A stretch of DNA of 64,000 bases from Roseimicrobium gellanilyticum (GCF_003315205.1 NZ_QNRR01000015.1:62001-126000), one strand, 5' to 3'. Positions 46,419 through 55,305 are shown, counted from the stretch's first letter. The notes: a model not told the origin generated them from the sequence alone. Translations and numbers: made by a program.

Positions 46419-46958
46419 TCATGGAGGCGCTGCCAGGAGAGCCTGTCCATATTGCCTGGCCGGGCGCTTGAGTTTTCCGCCAATGTCTGACGGCAGGACC
46501 TTCCACAGCCACAAGACAAGCGCATCTGCTTGGATCGCCATCCGACTGTTCCAGGTGTACTTGACAGAGAATTCGTGAAGCGGCTTGTCCATGGGCACCC
46601 CCTCTTCCACCAGGAATTTGCGGAGGATTTTGCGGTGCGCAGGTATGATCACCGGCGGAGGGGATTCGTAGGTGATGATCAACGTGTCCATGCCCCCCAA
46701 TATCATGGGCTTGGCAGTAGCGGCCGCCTCCCCCAGATAGGCCCTGCGAATGCCCACGGTGACTGCGGAGGTATTCTCGACTTCCACCGCAAGCACACGG
46801 AGCTCCTCAGCATATGCGGGCATGTACTCCATGCGCTCCCCCACCACGTGAAAACGCAGCGGGTCCTCAAGCCGCCACGCGAGGACCACATAGGTCACCG
46901 GGATGGCGAGCAGCACCAGGAGGGACGCAGCGATGATGAGCTTCGTGCGGCGGGACAT
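46419..46958 (-). CDS. Family A member 46
   Basis: 179 residues. AWRLEDPLRFH at 27-37; EVENTSAVTVGI (59-70); IPAHRKILRK; YTWNSRMAIQ. Related to member 6. Ends in ALLAAPP. Start set at MSRRTK rather than at the upstream in-frame ATG 15 bp away. Confidence 0.9.
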   Translation of the reverse strand: MSRRTKLIIAASLLVLLAIPVTYVVLAWRLEDPLRFHVVGERMEYMPAYAEELRVLAVEVENTSAVTVGIRRAYLGEAAATAKPMILGGMDTLIITYESPPPVIIPAHRKILRKFLVEEGVPMDKPLHEFSVKYTWNSRMAIQADALVLWLWKVLPSDIGGKLKRPARQYGQALLAAPP

Positions 46959-47030
46959 GGGGTTGATTCGCAAGCGATGAACTCAAGACGACGGAACTCA
47001 AAGACTGAGCTTCCTCCAACATACCACGCA

Positions 47031-47594
47031 TCAATCCTGGAGCGGATCCAAATTGGCCTCGAAGCGATCCACATTCGGAAAGGGCACCTCCCCGGCGAAG
47101 CTCAGGACGTCGATGCTATTCAGTGTGTTGGAAAGCCAGAGGCACAGGGTGGTGACCTTGTGCTTGGCATCGGTGACACAGGTGTAGCGCACACGCATCT
47201 GCCCGGCATTGGCAATCGCCACCTCGTCCTCTGCCACGAAGGCGACGGTCTCGATGGCACTCTTCGCAGGTATTCTGATACCATCGGTGGTATCCGGCAG
47301 GTCTCCCGCTCGGATGCCGCCGAGGCTGCCTGTGGCCCACCCCTCGGGCTGGCTGATGTACATCAAGTCGGCGTAGTTGATGAAGATCGCTGTGGAAGAG
47401 GAATTCTCCACGCGGACTCCGAGGGGTACGAGGTCCTTGTTGACCTGCAACGTCCGTTGCACTGGGCCGCGCAAGGGCACCACTCGAAAGCTGAGGGCAT
47501 GCGACGGAGTCCAGGTGGCGGCACCCCAGACGATGGGAATGCCCAGCAGCACCACGAAGATGCCGAGGATGATGAGCTTCGTACGGCGGGACAT
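47031..47594 (-). CDS. Family A member 47
   Basis: 187 residues. TWTPSHALSFR (27-37); RVENSSSTAIFI (61-72) with NSS; IPAKSAIETV; YTCVTDAKHKV late. Ends DRFEANLDPLQD. 15 bp below member 48. Confidence 0.89.
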   Translation of the reverse strand: MSRRTKLIILGIFVVLLGIPIVWGAATWTPSHALSFRVVPLRGPVQRTLQVNKDLVPLGVRVENSSSTAIFINYADLMYISQPEGWATGSLGGIRAGDLPDTTDGIRIPAKSAIETVAFVAEDEVAIANAGQMRVRYTCVTDAKHKVTTLCLWLSNTLNSIDVLSFAGEVPFPNVDRFEANLDPLQD

Positions 47595-47609
47595 GGGGGG
47601 CGAAGATGG

Positions 47610-48149
47610 CTACTTTCCGGGAGCCTGCAGGGGTGTGACGTCCTCCTCTGCCGGGAAGCGAGGGACCAGGCCTTCCAAACTCGCCGGAAGGCGGGCACGA
47701 AGGTGCAAGGAGAGGACGGTCACCTTCCACTTCAACTTGGACGTCCATGTGTAGTGGACGAAGATGCCGTCCACAGGCGGAGTCTCCAACGTGACGGGAT
47801 CGATCGGCGCGGTGACGTCGACGCTTCCGCGGGCAGGAATGGTGAGCGTGTATCCACCGGGAGCGAACCAGGGAGCAGGATAGATGGGCCCGGAGTGATC
47901 CCCTGCTATCTCACCTGTCCCATTTCCCAAGCTGGCAGATACCAGATGAATTGGCGTGGAGCCCGCGTTCCCAATCTTGATGTGAACCGTGCGTAGCGCC
48001 GCCGGATCGTCAGCTGCGGCTTCCTCCACCCGCTCCATACGGAACGTCAGAGGATTGGCCGGACGCCACATGAGCATGGCATACACCGCCGGAATCCCAA
48101 GCAGTAAGGGAAGGAGGACGAAGAGGATCAGCTTGGTGGGGCGGGACAT
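47610..48149 (-). CDS. Family A member 48
   Basis: 179 residues. MSRPTK start (second Arg replaced by Pro; an ATG one codon upstream also exists). MWRPANPLTFR (27-37); KIGNAGSTPIHL (58-69); IPARGSVDVT; YTWTSKLKWK. Ends DVTPLQAPGK. Confidence 0.89.
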   Translation of the reverse strand: MSRPTKLILFVLLPLLLGIPAVYAMLMWRPANPLTFRMERVEEAAADDPAALRTVHIKIGNAGSTPIHLVSASLGNGTGEIAGDHSGPIYPAPWFAPGGYTLTIPARGSVDVTAPIDPVTLETPPVDGIFVHYTWTSKLKWKVTVLSLHLRARLPASLEGLVPRFPAEEDVTPLQAPGK

Positions 48150-48200
48150 CACTATTGATGATTTTTTGATTTATAATTTTAGATTGGGAGTTGGGGCATT

Positions 48201-48782
48201 TTAGGGAGGAGTCGAAGGCGACTGAACACTGGAGACATCGAGCGGCACCAGGGTGGTAGTTACGTCGATGAGCGGGAGATGTTCGGACCATGCCTCGGGC
48301 GCGTACCGCTCCAGGCCATTCTCCAAACAACTCTCCAGCTTGTCGAGGACGCTGGGTGTCCAATTGTATCGGACGTCAGGCTTCTCCTTGGCCATAGCAG
48401 GCACGTTGAGAGTATTTGGGTGATATGTGATGCGAAGGCTTTCGTGACCTGCGATGGTGATCTGGGGGTAGCGAATCAAGTCTTCCGGCTCCATCCCTGG
48501 CGCTTTCACATAGCTGAACCCTCCGTCATATCCGGCGACACCCGGGCCTTCGAACTCGATGTAGTACAGCACGATCGGGAAGGAACTGGTGTTCCGCAAT
48601 TCTATCTCAATGGGGGTGCTGTCCGTGTCACCAAAGGTGGGAGAATTCACGAATGCAGGTGCGCTGAGCAAGCGGAACTGCAGGGGATCACGCACCCTCG
48701 CGGCGAGGAGCAGGTAGCCGACCACGATGGCGAGCGTGATGCCAAGAATTGCGAGCGTGGCCAGTTTGATGCGGTGGGGCAT
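48201..48782 (-). CDS. Family A member 49
   Basis: 193 residues, start MPHRIK. ARVRDPLQFR (28-37), no TW; ELRNTSSFPIVL (61-72); IAGHESLRITY; YNWTPSVLDK. Ends DVTTTLVPLDVSSVQSPSTPP. The upstream in-frame codons come from R3 and were excluded. Its 401-bp upstream gap holds an R3 and an R2 element. Confidence 0.89.
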   Translation of the reverse strand: MPHRIKLATLAILGITLAIVVGYLLLAARVRDPLQFRLLSAPAFVNSPTFGDTDSTPIEIELRNTSSFPIVLYYIEFEGPGVAGYDGGFSYVKAPGMEPEDLIRYPQITIAGHESLRITYHPNTLNVPAMAKEKPDVRYNWTPSVLDKLESCLENGLERYAPEAWSEHLPLIDVTTTLVPLDVSSVQSPSTPP

Positions 48783-48887
48783 GAGGGGGCAAATTTGTTT
48801 TTGTAATCTACCCCGATGGAGATGTCGATTCTTGGGAAGAAACCAGGGACCAGGGAATTTCGGTGGGGGCGTGGAACGTTCCGCACC

Positions 48888-49045
48888 CCGCTTGCGACGG
48901 TGCTGGCATCGCCTTCGGGATGCGAGTGATAGCCTTTCTCTTTCTTTTCCGGTGGTATCGCTACGCTCAACCACCGGCTACAAGCTGCCATGCCTCCGAC
49001 ATGAAAGCCACCCGCTTTGTTCCAGGTCACGGCTGTCATTCAACT
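48888..49045. repeat. R3 palindromic element
   Basis: CTGGCATCGCCTTCGGGATG, then CCGGTGGTATCGCTACGCTC...ACCACCGG, then GCTACAAGCTGCCATGCC. The central CCGGTGGT/ACCACCGG arms form a hairpin. Other copies: 24590-24870 (pair), 53325-53466, 62658-62770. Confidence 0.85.
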
Positions 49046-49086
49046 TAACATGCGCAAAGATTCCAAATCTGCAGTGCGCAAGGGTG

Positions 49087-49150
49087 GAACGTCAGGGTGA
49101 GTGGGTGGCTACTCGGGCCACGAGTGGACGAGGGCCCTTGGGGCTATCCG
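49087..49150. repeat. R2 element, copy 8
   Basis: GAACGTCAGGGTGAGTGGG...GAGGGCCCTTGGGGC, 33 bp after the stop of member 50. Confidence 0.75.
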
Positions 49151-49183
49151 TGACCTGACGTGGGAGGACATGATGCGTGAAGG

Positions 49184-49777
49184 TCAAGGGCTGGCATGTG
49201 GAGTTGCAGAATCGGGAACGCTGGGCTCAAGTTCACTTTCCAACGGGGCCACGTCGGTAATGGGCCGTAGGGAGTTGATGGAGTTCTGAACCAGCGGTGG
49301 GCTGTGCTTGTGGAGCCACGTGAGGAATCCGCTCCATGTTCTCCTGGGTTGGGATTCCCAATAGTGATGACCAAGAAGGTCTCCGCGCTGTGCAGCGCGA
49401 ATGTGCTCCGGGAGAAGCTCTCCCTCGAGCTGAACCCTGCGATGGGGTCCGATGATCATGGCGCCTGGAACGGTCGGGACGGAACCTCCGCTCTGGTACT
49501 CTTCGATGACGATGCCGGTCGGATTGGCCCAACTCGGCTCCTTACCCGGCACTTCGATGAGGATGGCCACCAGATAGATCACCGCGGGGCTGGTATTTTC
49601 CACGCTGATGCGGATATCGCGATAGCCCAGAGGGTCGTGTTCGCTCATGGGCGCGATGTGCTCGAGACGGAGGATCAGAGGTTTGTACGGTTGCCAGGTG
49701 TACGTGAGATACACCGCTGGGACGGCGAGCAGCACGAGGAAGATCGCGGCGATGATGAACTTGGTGCGGCGGGACAT
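49184..49777 (-). CDS. Family A member 50
   Basis: 197 residues. TWQPYKPLILR (27-37); SVENTSPAVIYL (58-69). Long loop 75-115. IIGPHRRVQLEGELLPEHI replaces the PAHGT stretch and aligns with the same region of 42 and 45. Ends VAPLESELEPSVPDSATPHASP. Confidence 0.89.
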   Translation of the reverse strand: MSRRTKFIIAAIFLVLLAVPAVYLTYTWQPYKPLILRLEHIAPMSEHDPLGYRDIRISVENTSPAVIYLVAILIEVPGKEPSWANPTGIVIEEYQSGGSVPTVPGAMIIGPHRRVQLEGELLPEHIRAAQRGDLLGHHYWESQPRRTWSGFLTWLHKHSPPLVQNSINSLRPITDVAPLESELEPSVPDSATPHASP

Positions 49778-49891
49778 GGAGACTTGTGAGGTTAGACGGC
49801 CATCAAATGGGATGGAAGACTGGAGAGGCGAAGCTGCTGCGAAGGTCGGGGTGCGAGCTGCATGACGATAAGGATGCTTCGGGGCAATCAG

Positions 49892-50455
49892 TTACTTGAA
49901 TGCCGCATCCACCTCTACTGGAGCGGAGCCGGAGGGGAACTCAAACGTGGGAAACTTGCTCCACCAGGGCGCGGGACACAGATCATGCAGCCAGTTGAAT
50001 ACCGAGCTGACTTGCTTCTGCGTCTGCGACAGTGCGTAGTAATTGGCGCTCAACCTGCCCTGCTTCGCCTCTTTCACAAGGTTTGCCTGCAGAGAAGCAG
50101 TGGCAAGGATGGCACGCCCTGGTGGGAGAATGAACGCACCAGCTTCGGCATGAGTGCCGGCTTCCTTCTGATGCCGTGGGTCGATCGTTCCTGGCGGAAT
50201 CATGGTCAATTCAGGAGTGTCTCCAGTAAACTCCAAGCGGACAAAATACACATGAATGGGCATGGAGTTTGTATTCTCGACGCGCATCCGGACCATGCGG
50301 AAGCCGAACTCATCCTGATGCTCCTCGGGATAGAGATGCATCAACCGGAAGTGCACCGGTCGGGAGATGCGCCATGTAAGGGCGACATAGATCGCAGGAA
50401 TCGCCAGCAGCACGAGGAAGAGCCCGAGGATGATGAGCTTCGTGCGGCGGGACAT
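49892..50455 (-). CDS. Family A member 51 (promoter-proximal end of array)
   Basis: 187 residues. TWRISRPVHFR (27-37); RVENTNSMPIHV (58-69); LPPGRAILATASL; YYALSQTQKQ. Ends APVEVDAAFK. As the gene with the highest coordinates it begins the array in the direction of transcription. 250 bp separate it from the terminase stop. Confidence 0.9.
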   Translation of the reverse strand: MSRRTKLIILGLFLVLLAIPAIYVALTWRISRPVHFRLMHLYPEEHQDEFGFRMVRMRVENTNSMPIHVYFVRLEFTGDTPELTMIPPGTIDPRHQKEAGTHAEAGAFILPPGRAILATASLQANLVKEAKQGRLSANYYALSQTQKQVSSVFNWLHDLCPAPWWSKFPTFEFPSGSAPVEVDAAFK

Positions 50456-50591
50456 GGGACGCTGTCTATGATTTGAGATTACAATTCTGAAGGAGGGTGG
50501 ATATCAAGACGCGATTCGGGAATGCGCTGTCACTTTGCATGTTTCATTTCTCACTTTTCATTTTGCATTGGGAGCGGCACTTCACCACTGA

Positions 50592-50611
50592 AAGGCTTCT
50601 GGAAGAGCCTT
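50592..50611. repeat. Imperfect copy of the hairpin at 45253
   Basis: AAGGCTTCTGGAAGAGCCTT, followed by TCTACGTT as at 45273-45280. It lies in the 250-bp gap between terminase and array, next to small hairpins (GGTCGGAAGACCCAAC, AGGCCAGAAGGCCTAA). Confidence 0.5.
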
Positions 50612-50705
50612 CTACGTTACGTGTCACGCGGGTGTCTGATTTGCCTGCTGTCGGGTCGGAAGACCCAACGCCCACTGTCAGGCCAGAAGGCCTAACCTCC
50701 GTCAT

Positions 50706-52286
50706 TCAAGTGCCGCGGACGCCCATGAGGACTTTGGGTTTGGGCTCGTGGCCGGTGTGGGTGGTGACGAGGCCGGCGGCATGGGCCTCGGCAAAGGTGC
50801 GGAACGCATCGGCGCTGTGCGAGCAGGCGTCGTGGAGGGGCATGGGACGCAGGGCTCCGCCGGGGGTGGGCGGCTGCTTGCGATAGGCTTCCAGGCACTG
50901 GAGGCCGGAGGGGAGGTCGCGGCCCTCGAGGCTCTTGCGCGGTCGGTCGGTGCGGGTGTGGAACCAACACTTGGGCAGGATATCCCGCACGTCATTGATG
51001 CCGGTCCAGATATCGGGCGTGCGCGGGACGATGCGAATGCTGTGGCGCGAGATACCGGCGGCTGAGAGTTGATCCACATAAGTGCGGCCGGAGCCTTTAT
51101 CCCGGATATTCGCATCATGCGGGAGGAAATGCATGGCGATGCGGCGGGCGAACATGGACTCCCAGGAGCGGATGACATCAGCGACATGGGCTGCGCCCTG
51201 GCCTTCGCCTTCGTGCCAGGCGAGGATGAGGAGGTCGCGACCGGAGGGCTGGATGAGCCAGCCGGAGGTGTAGTCACTGATGCCGAGGTCCCAGGCAGTG
51301 AACATGGGCATGCTGCGCTCGTGGCTGAAGTCCTTCACACGGCCCTGGGTGCGGAGGGTGGTGATCTCCGGATAGATGGGGTCGCGCGTGGTGGCCTTCA
51401 CGCACTCATCCGCGGTGGAGGGGAACTGGGTGTACATGCTCTCGCGCTGCTCGGCGGCCTTCCGCTCGTACCATGCCTGCCGTTCCAATTGGATGGTGAT
51501 GCCGTGCTTTGATTTCAGCTCGCGGAAGTAGCGCTCGGTCTCGGGCTTGCGCGGGGCGTGGTGTGGGAGGGTGTAGGAGGGATGGTGATACCAGGGGAAG
51601 AAGTGGAGCTTCCAATCGAGTGGCGAGAGCTGGCGGCCGGTGGCATCGCAGGCGAGGCGGAAGATTTCATAACATTCGCCCAGGGGTCCGCCTTCCATGG
51701 TGGTCTCGATGTCGATGATGCCGGTGGCAGGGACGGCATTGAAGGAACCCTGACGGACGCGGGCGGCGGCTTCGGGTCGCTGGGCGGCGAGGGGTCCGTA
51801 TTCAGATATGTGAAGGCGACGCGGGGTGCCACCCATGAAGGACATGTTTGCCTCTTGATGACTGCCGTTGCTCCAGGCGAGGCAGGAGTCGTTGGACTTT
51901 ACGAGTTTGAGTTTGGCGTGGAGGCCGCGCCAGATTTGGGCGATGGCGGGATTGGGATGCTCGGGACCACGCTCCCAGGCGAGGCGGGCGATGGCGAGTT
52001 TCTTGGTGGCATCATCCTTGCGGAAGTCGACGTGGGCGCAGTGGGTGTCCTTATTCCAGAGGCACTCGTCGAGGTAGTCGATGACGATGAAGGTGGACAT
52101 GCCGAGCTTGCGCGCCTTGGGCACGAAGTTTCGCGTGTGACGCGCCTGCATGAAGGTCTCCTGCTCAGCGCGGAGGACAAGGGGGATGAGGCCAGTGTCG
52201 TTACTATCCTCCGGGAGGATGAGGTAAAGGTGGCGGAGGCGCCAGGCCTTATCCGAGAGGACTGAGGTGAGTTTGTCGGCAAGCAT
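50706..52286 (-). CDS. terL: Phage terminase large subunit
   Basis: 526 residues. Packages DNA into the prohead: ATPase plus nuclease. ATPase domain: KARKLGMST (57-65) in the Walker A position and RLHISEYG (157-164) in the Walker B position. RNase H-like nuclease domain: TAWDLGISD (330-338, Asp333), LPHDA (388-392) and HDACSHSADAFR (485-496), the usual last catalytic Asp and AD-x-FR signature. Full length for the family. It lies on the minus strand with terS 246 bp upstream, facing away from the head genes. Confidence 0.92.
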   Translation of the reverse strand: MLADKLTSVLSDKAWRLRHLYLILPEDSNDTGLIPLVLRAEQETFMQARHTRNFVPKARKLGMSTFIVIDYLDECLWNKDTHCAHVDFRKDDATKKLAIARLAWERGPEHPNPAIAQIWRGLHAKLKLVKSNDSCLAWSNGSHQEANMSFMGGTPRRLHISEYGPLAAQRPEAAARVRQGSFNAVPATGIIDIETTMEGGPLGECYEIFRLACDATGRQLSPLDWKLHFFPWYHHPSYTLPHHAPRKPETERYFRELKSKHGITIQLERQAWYERKAAEQRESMYTQFPSTADECVKATTRDPIYPEITTLRTQGRVKDFSHERSMPMFTAWDLGISDYTSGWLIQPSGRDLLILAWHEGEGQGAAHVADVIRSWESMFARRIAMHFLPHDANIRDKGSGRTYVDQLSAAGISRHSIRIVPRTPDIWTGINDVRDILPKCWFHTRTDRPRKSLEGRDLPSGLQCLEAYRKQPPTPGGALRPMPLHDACSHSADAFRTFAEAHAAGLVTTHTGHEPKPKVLMGVRGT

Positions 52287-52430
52287 CGCTATTTATGATT
52301 TGTGATTGATGATTTTTGATTGGGGGCGTTGCCGGGTGTCTTTGGTGGATGGGAGTGGTGCGTCGGTTTATTTGGTCGCAAAGCAGCGGAGTCGCTAAGG
52401 GGGATTGGGGCGGGATTGGGCTGCGGGTGT

Positions 52431-52477
52431 TCAACGCAGAGACACAGAGACGCAGAGGAACTTCGGAGACTGAGAAG
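52431..52477. repeat. R11 element, copy 1
   Basis: TTCAACGCAGAGACACAGAG then ACGCAGAGGAACTTCGGAGA. Preceded by a G/T-rich stretch as in the other copies (56859, 59041, 60156). Lies in the terL-terS gap. Confidence 0.85.
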
Positions 52478-52497
52478 GGAGTGCGGGTTGCGGAGTG

Positions 52498-52529
52498 TGA
52501 CCGATGACCGATGACCGATGACCGATGAC
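52498..52529. repeat. Heptamer tandem repeat (TGACCGA), about 4.5 units
   Basis: Directly before the terS stop codon; same period as the array-associated heptamers. Confidence 0.9.
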
Positions 52530-52532
52530 TAC

Positions 52533-53234
52533 TCACTTCAGCAGTCGTGAGAGGGCTTCTTCGACGGCGGGTGAGGTGAGGCTTACGTTGCCTTCGACTT
52601 TGGAGGGGGCCTGCCAGCCGCAGAGGGTGGCGAGGAGTTTGGCGGCATCGAGCTTGCTGGGGAGTTTGGTTTTGCTACGGAGGAGGATGGGAGGTGGTGG
52701 TGTAGCATCGGACTGGGTGGACTCTGAGGGTGCGGCGAGTTTTGTGGAGGGTTTGGCTCGCGAGGAGGTGGTCCTCTTCCCAGCGCTGGAATAGTCCGAG
52801 GACGCCATCTGTGTTTTCTGCCCCTGGACGGCATTGGGGCGGCGTCCGCTGGTTGTGAGCTCGTCGCGGGTCCACTCCTGGCACTGGCGGTGATGCTGGT
52901 CTACGGTGCTGACGGGGGTCTGGATGGTCTCCACGAGGAAGGCGATGAGGTCGGCCTTGCTGAAATGCGCCTGATGCGTGGCGATGTGACTGGCCTCTCG
53001 GCGGAGGGTGGTGATGCGGGCGGTGATGGCCGGAGACCCCAGGAGCTGTGCAGCTTTCTTCTTCGCGGTGGCACCCGTTCTGCAACGGTAGAGGCGAAGG
53101 CAGGTTCCGACCGGATCTTCTCCAATGGAGACGGCCTGGGCGAAGGCTTCGAGTTTCTGATTGGCGAGTGGCGGGTCTACGTTCGAAAGCGTGTCCAAAA
53201 CCGGCTCAACGGTTGCGTTGTCATTGCAATGCAT
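52533..53234 (-). CDS. terS: Probable phage terminase small subunit
   Basis: 233 residues. Residues 26-80 (KLEAFAQAVSIG...CRTGATAKKKAAQLLGSPAI...RITTLRREA) follow the helix-turn-helix pattern of terminase small subunits: feature of a recurring A-A-x-x-L-L-x-x-P-x-V/I and R-I-x-x-L. It would recognise the pac or cos site and load terL. The C-terminal half (Ser/Thr/Pro/Lys-rich, about 130-200) is longer than in typical small subunits and looks unstructured. Start ATG at 53234. Confidence 0.78.
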   Translation of the reverse strand: MHCNDNATVEPVLDTLSNVDPPLANQKLEAFAQAVSIGEDPVGTCLRLYRCRTGATAKKKAAQLLGSPAITARITTLRREASHIATHQAHFSKADLIAFLVETIQTPVSTVDQHHRQCQEWTRDELTTSGRRPNAVQGQKTQMASSDYSSAGKRTTSSRAKPSTKLAAPSESTQSDATPPPPILLRSKTKLPSKLDAAKLLATLCGWQAPSKVEGNVSLTSPAVEEALSRLLK

Positions 53235-53324
53235 GGTACCAGAAAGTACATTCTGAGCATGTGAGTGTCAACGAGGGCAGTCGGCAGGGGTGGCAAGTGA
53301 GATCGTGTGACGCCACGCTCCCCG

Positions 53325-53466
53325 CTTGCCACGACGCTGGCATCGCCTTCGGGATGCGAATGATACTCTTTCTTTTCCGGTGGTATCGCTACGCTCAACC
53401 ACCGGCTACAAGCTGCCATGCCTCCGGCATGCAAGCTGAGGCCCCGGCTTGTTCCGGGCCACGGCA
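53325..53466. repeat. R3 element between terS and the next gene
   Basis: CTGGCATCGCCTTCGGGATG, CCGGTGGTATCGCTACGCTC and GCTACAAGCTGCCATGCC as in the other copies. A host-type repeat inside the phage block. Confidence 0.85.
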
Positions 53467-53518
53467 ATGGTTTGATTCGAAATGCTCTGGTCCCCTGCCC
53501 TACCGACTTACCCAAGCG

Positions 53519-54250
53519 CTATTGTCCAAGCCATTCGGTGGCGGCGATTTTCCAGGCTTCGTCGATGAGGTCTTCGTCTTCATCGATGCGGTCGATGACG
53601 CGCTCCAAATCCTTCTCGACGGCTTCGTAGAGGATTTCGTTCTCGTCTTCATCAACGATCTTGCCGTCGTGCCATTCACGGAGGCTGGCTTTGAGATCCT
53701 TGATGAGGACGGAGCTTAGTTCCATCTCGGTGAGCCACTCGGGGGTATGGAGCTTGTCCTTGTCGGTTGCACGGAAGGGTTCAACGAGTTTTCTGAAGTG
53801 AACTTCGATGGAAACCTTTTGGGGTTCGGTGGCCTTGAGGCTGGGGTTTTCGATATAGGGGCGCTCGAAGGGGACGCGGATGGACTGGGTGAGTCGCGCC
53901 TGAAACTCGGCTCCGAGGGTACGCTGGTAGATTTCCGTATTGGCGGCGCGTGGGGCGGCAGCATGCTCGGACTCGAGGCCGGCGACCTTGAGCTCGTGAT
54001 AGAGGTAAAGGGAGTAGACGGCTTTGCGATCTTTCTCGCTGAGCTTGGCGTCGTGGAGGAAATCGACGAGGGCGAGGATCCAGACGCGACCCTGAAGGGC
54101 GGCGAAGGTGATCTCTTCTGATGTTTTTGGCCGGGCGATGGCGCTGGTGGGGGCGCTGAGGATGAGGCCGGTGATGAGCAGGAGGCCGAGAAGTGAGAGT
54201 CGGGAGCTGGGGCTGGATCTGGATTGGCGGAAGGGAGCTGAGGTGTTCAT
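53519..54250 (-). CDS. Exported protein of unknown function
   Basis: 243 residues from MNTSAPF; a Met 7 residues upstream is possible. A hydrophobic segment (SLLGLLLITGLILSAP, about 19-34) ending in an AIA-R site looks like a signal peptide. The mature part is charged and mainly helical; the C-terminal 60 residues are very acidic (DEDENEIL, IDEDEDLIDEAW). No phage homology seen. It separates terS from family B member 5. Confidence 0.72.
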   Translation of the reverse strand: MNTSAPFRQSRSSPSSRLSLLGLLLITGLILSAPTSAIARPKTSEEITFAALQGRVWILALVDFLHDAKLSEKDRKAVYSLYLYHELKVAGLESEHAAAPRAANTEIYQRTLGAEFQARLTQSIRVPFERPYIENPSLKATEPQKVSIEVHFRKLVEPFRATDKDKLHTPEWLTEMELSSVLIKDLKASLREWHDGKIVDEDENEILYEAVEKDLERVIDRIDEDEDLIDEAWKIAATEWLGQ

Positions 54251-54418
54251 GCGGTGGAGGGAGGAATGCAAAGTGGTGGGGGAGATGGCGTGCGGAGAGG
54301 AGGGAATGGAGTACGAGAAGGACTTTTGAGGTAGATGAGGGAGGCGCGACTCTGTAGGGTGGGTGCGTGGGGCTGTCTCGCTTGGACGGGGGCAGTGGGA
54401 GGTTCGTTCACGTCACTT

Positions 54419-54733
54419 ATGAGAAATACCCCGGAAGAAGATGCAGACTCGCGGGCGGAGCGTGGCCGGGTGGGCAAAGCGATGGTGTGGATGCTTGCGA
54501 CGGGGGTGATGCTGGTGGTGCTGTATGTGCTGAGCGCTCCGATGGTAGAGCATCGAGCGATGAGTGCTGCACCTGGAGGCACGTTCTTCAGCAAGAGGCC
54601 GGAATGGCTGCACCGCTATCTGCAGCTTTGGGATTGGCTGGTGCGCATCCGGGTGCTGGAGGGGCCGATGACGCAGTACCAGATATGGTACTATGAGCGG
54701 GTGTATGACGTGCAGGTGGAAGAGGTGCGATGA
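54419..54733 (+). CDS. Family B member 5
   Basis: 104 residues. Anchor with LVVLYVLSAPMV (about 36-47), then KRPEWLHRYLQLWDWL and YQIWYYERVY. Same plan as members 1-4 but on the plus strand and outside the array, beside the phage genes. Start taken at MRNTPEE because the 28 upstream codons have no matching sequence in other members. Confidence 0.75.
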   Translation: MRNTPEEDADSRAERGRVGKAMVWMLATGVMLVVLYVLSAPMVEHRAMSAAPGGTFFSKRPEWLHRYLQLWDWLVRIRVLEGPMTQYQIWYYERVYDVQVEEVR

Positions 54734-55305
54734 GCGGGCGAGTCCGGCACTCTCCTCGCTGTGGCGAACGGGACATGCTGCCACTCCACGGGCTATCACT
54801 TTCTCCTGGACCCCTTCAGGGTCCGAGCTTTTTTCTACGTTTACCCAGGGTGTCGGTCGCCAAGGCTCCCTAACCCTGGGCTGGGCTCCTGTGCCCCTTC
54901 AGGGCACGAATGCGGCAGTCGTTTCAAAGGAGTTGATGCGGCAGTCGTTTCAAAGGAGTTGTGGAGTTCGATTGTGGATATGTGAAGGAGTGAGCATGCA
55001 ATGGTGCGGTGCGAACTCTGTGGGAGGATGCCGGGTGCGAGACTTGAAGCCGCATGCCCCGGGTCCGGAGTTCCCCAGCCAAAGCGGTGCTTCGCACGCG
55101 CACTCCAAAGCGCTCCGCGCAACGTGGTGCTGTTTGGCGAATGATGGGGCCAATCGGGTCGGTCATCTCACGGGACTTGCCAGTTCGGGCTTAGCCTGAC
55201 CTGTGACTCCGCATTTTTTCAACACTTCACGGCATTGGATAAACAAGGATGCAGATAGATGGGGAGGGAGTTTGCTCTTTGGTGATTCTGGACTGTCGCA
55301 GCTGC
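54734..55305. repeat. Gap with R8 element and a 27-bp direct duplication
   Basis: R8 at about 54805-54910 (CCCTTCAGGGTCCGAG, GGTCGCCAAGGCTCCCTAAC), inverted relative to the 34.8-kb copy. 54909-54960 repeats ATGCGGCAGTCGTTTCAAAG twice in tandem. No gene. Confidence 0.75.

Noticed and set aside
5257-50455. Array as an integron gene cassette array
   Set aside because: The genes are paralogs, there is no conserved attC-like site after each gene and no integrase gene.
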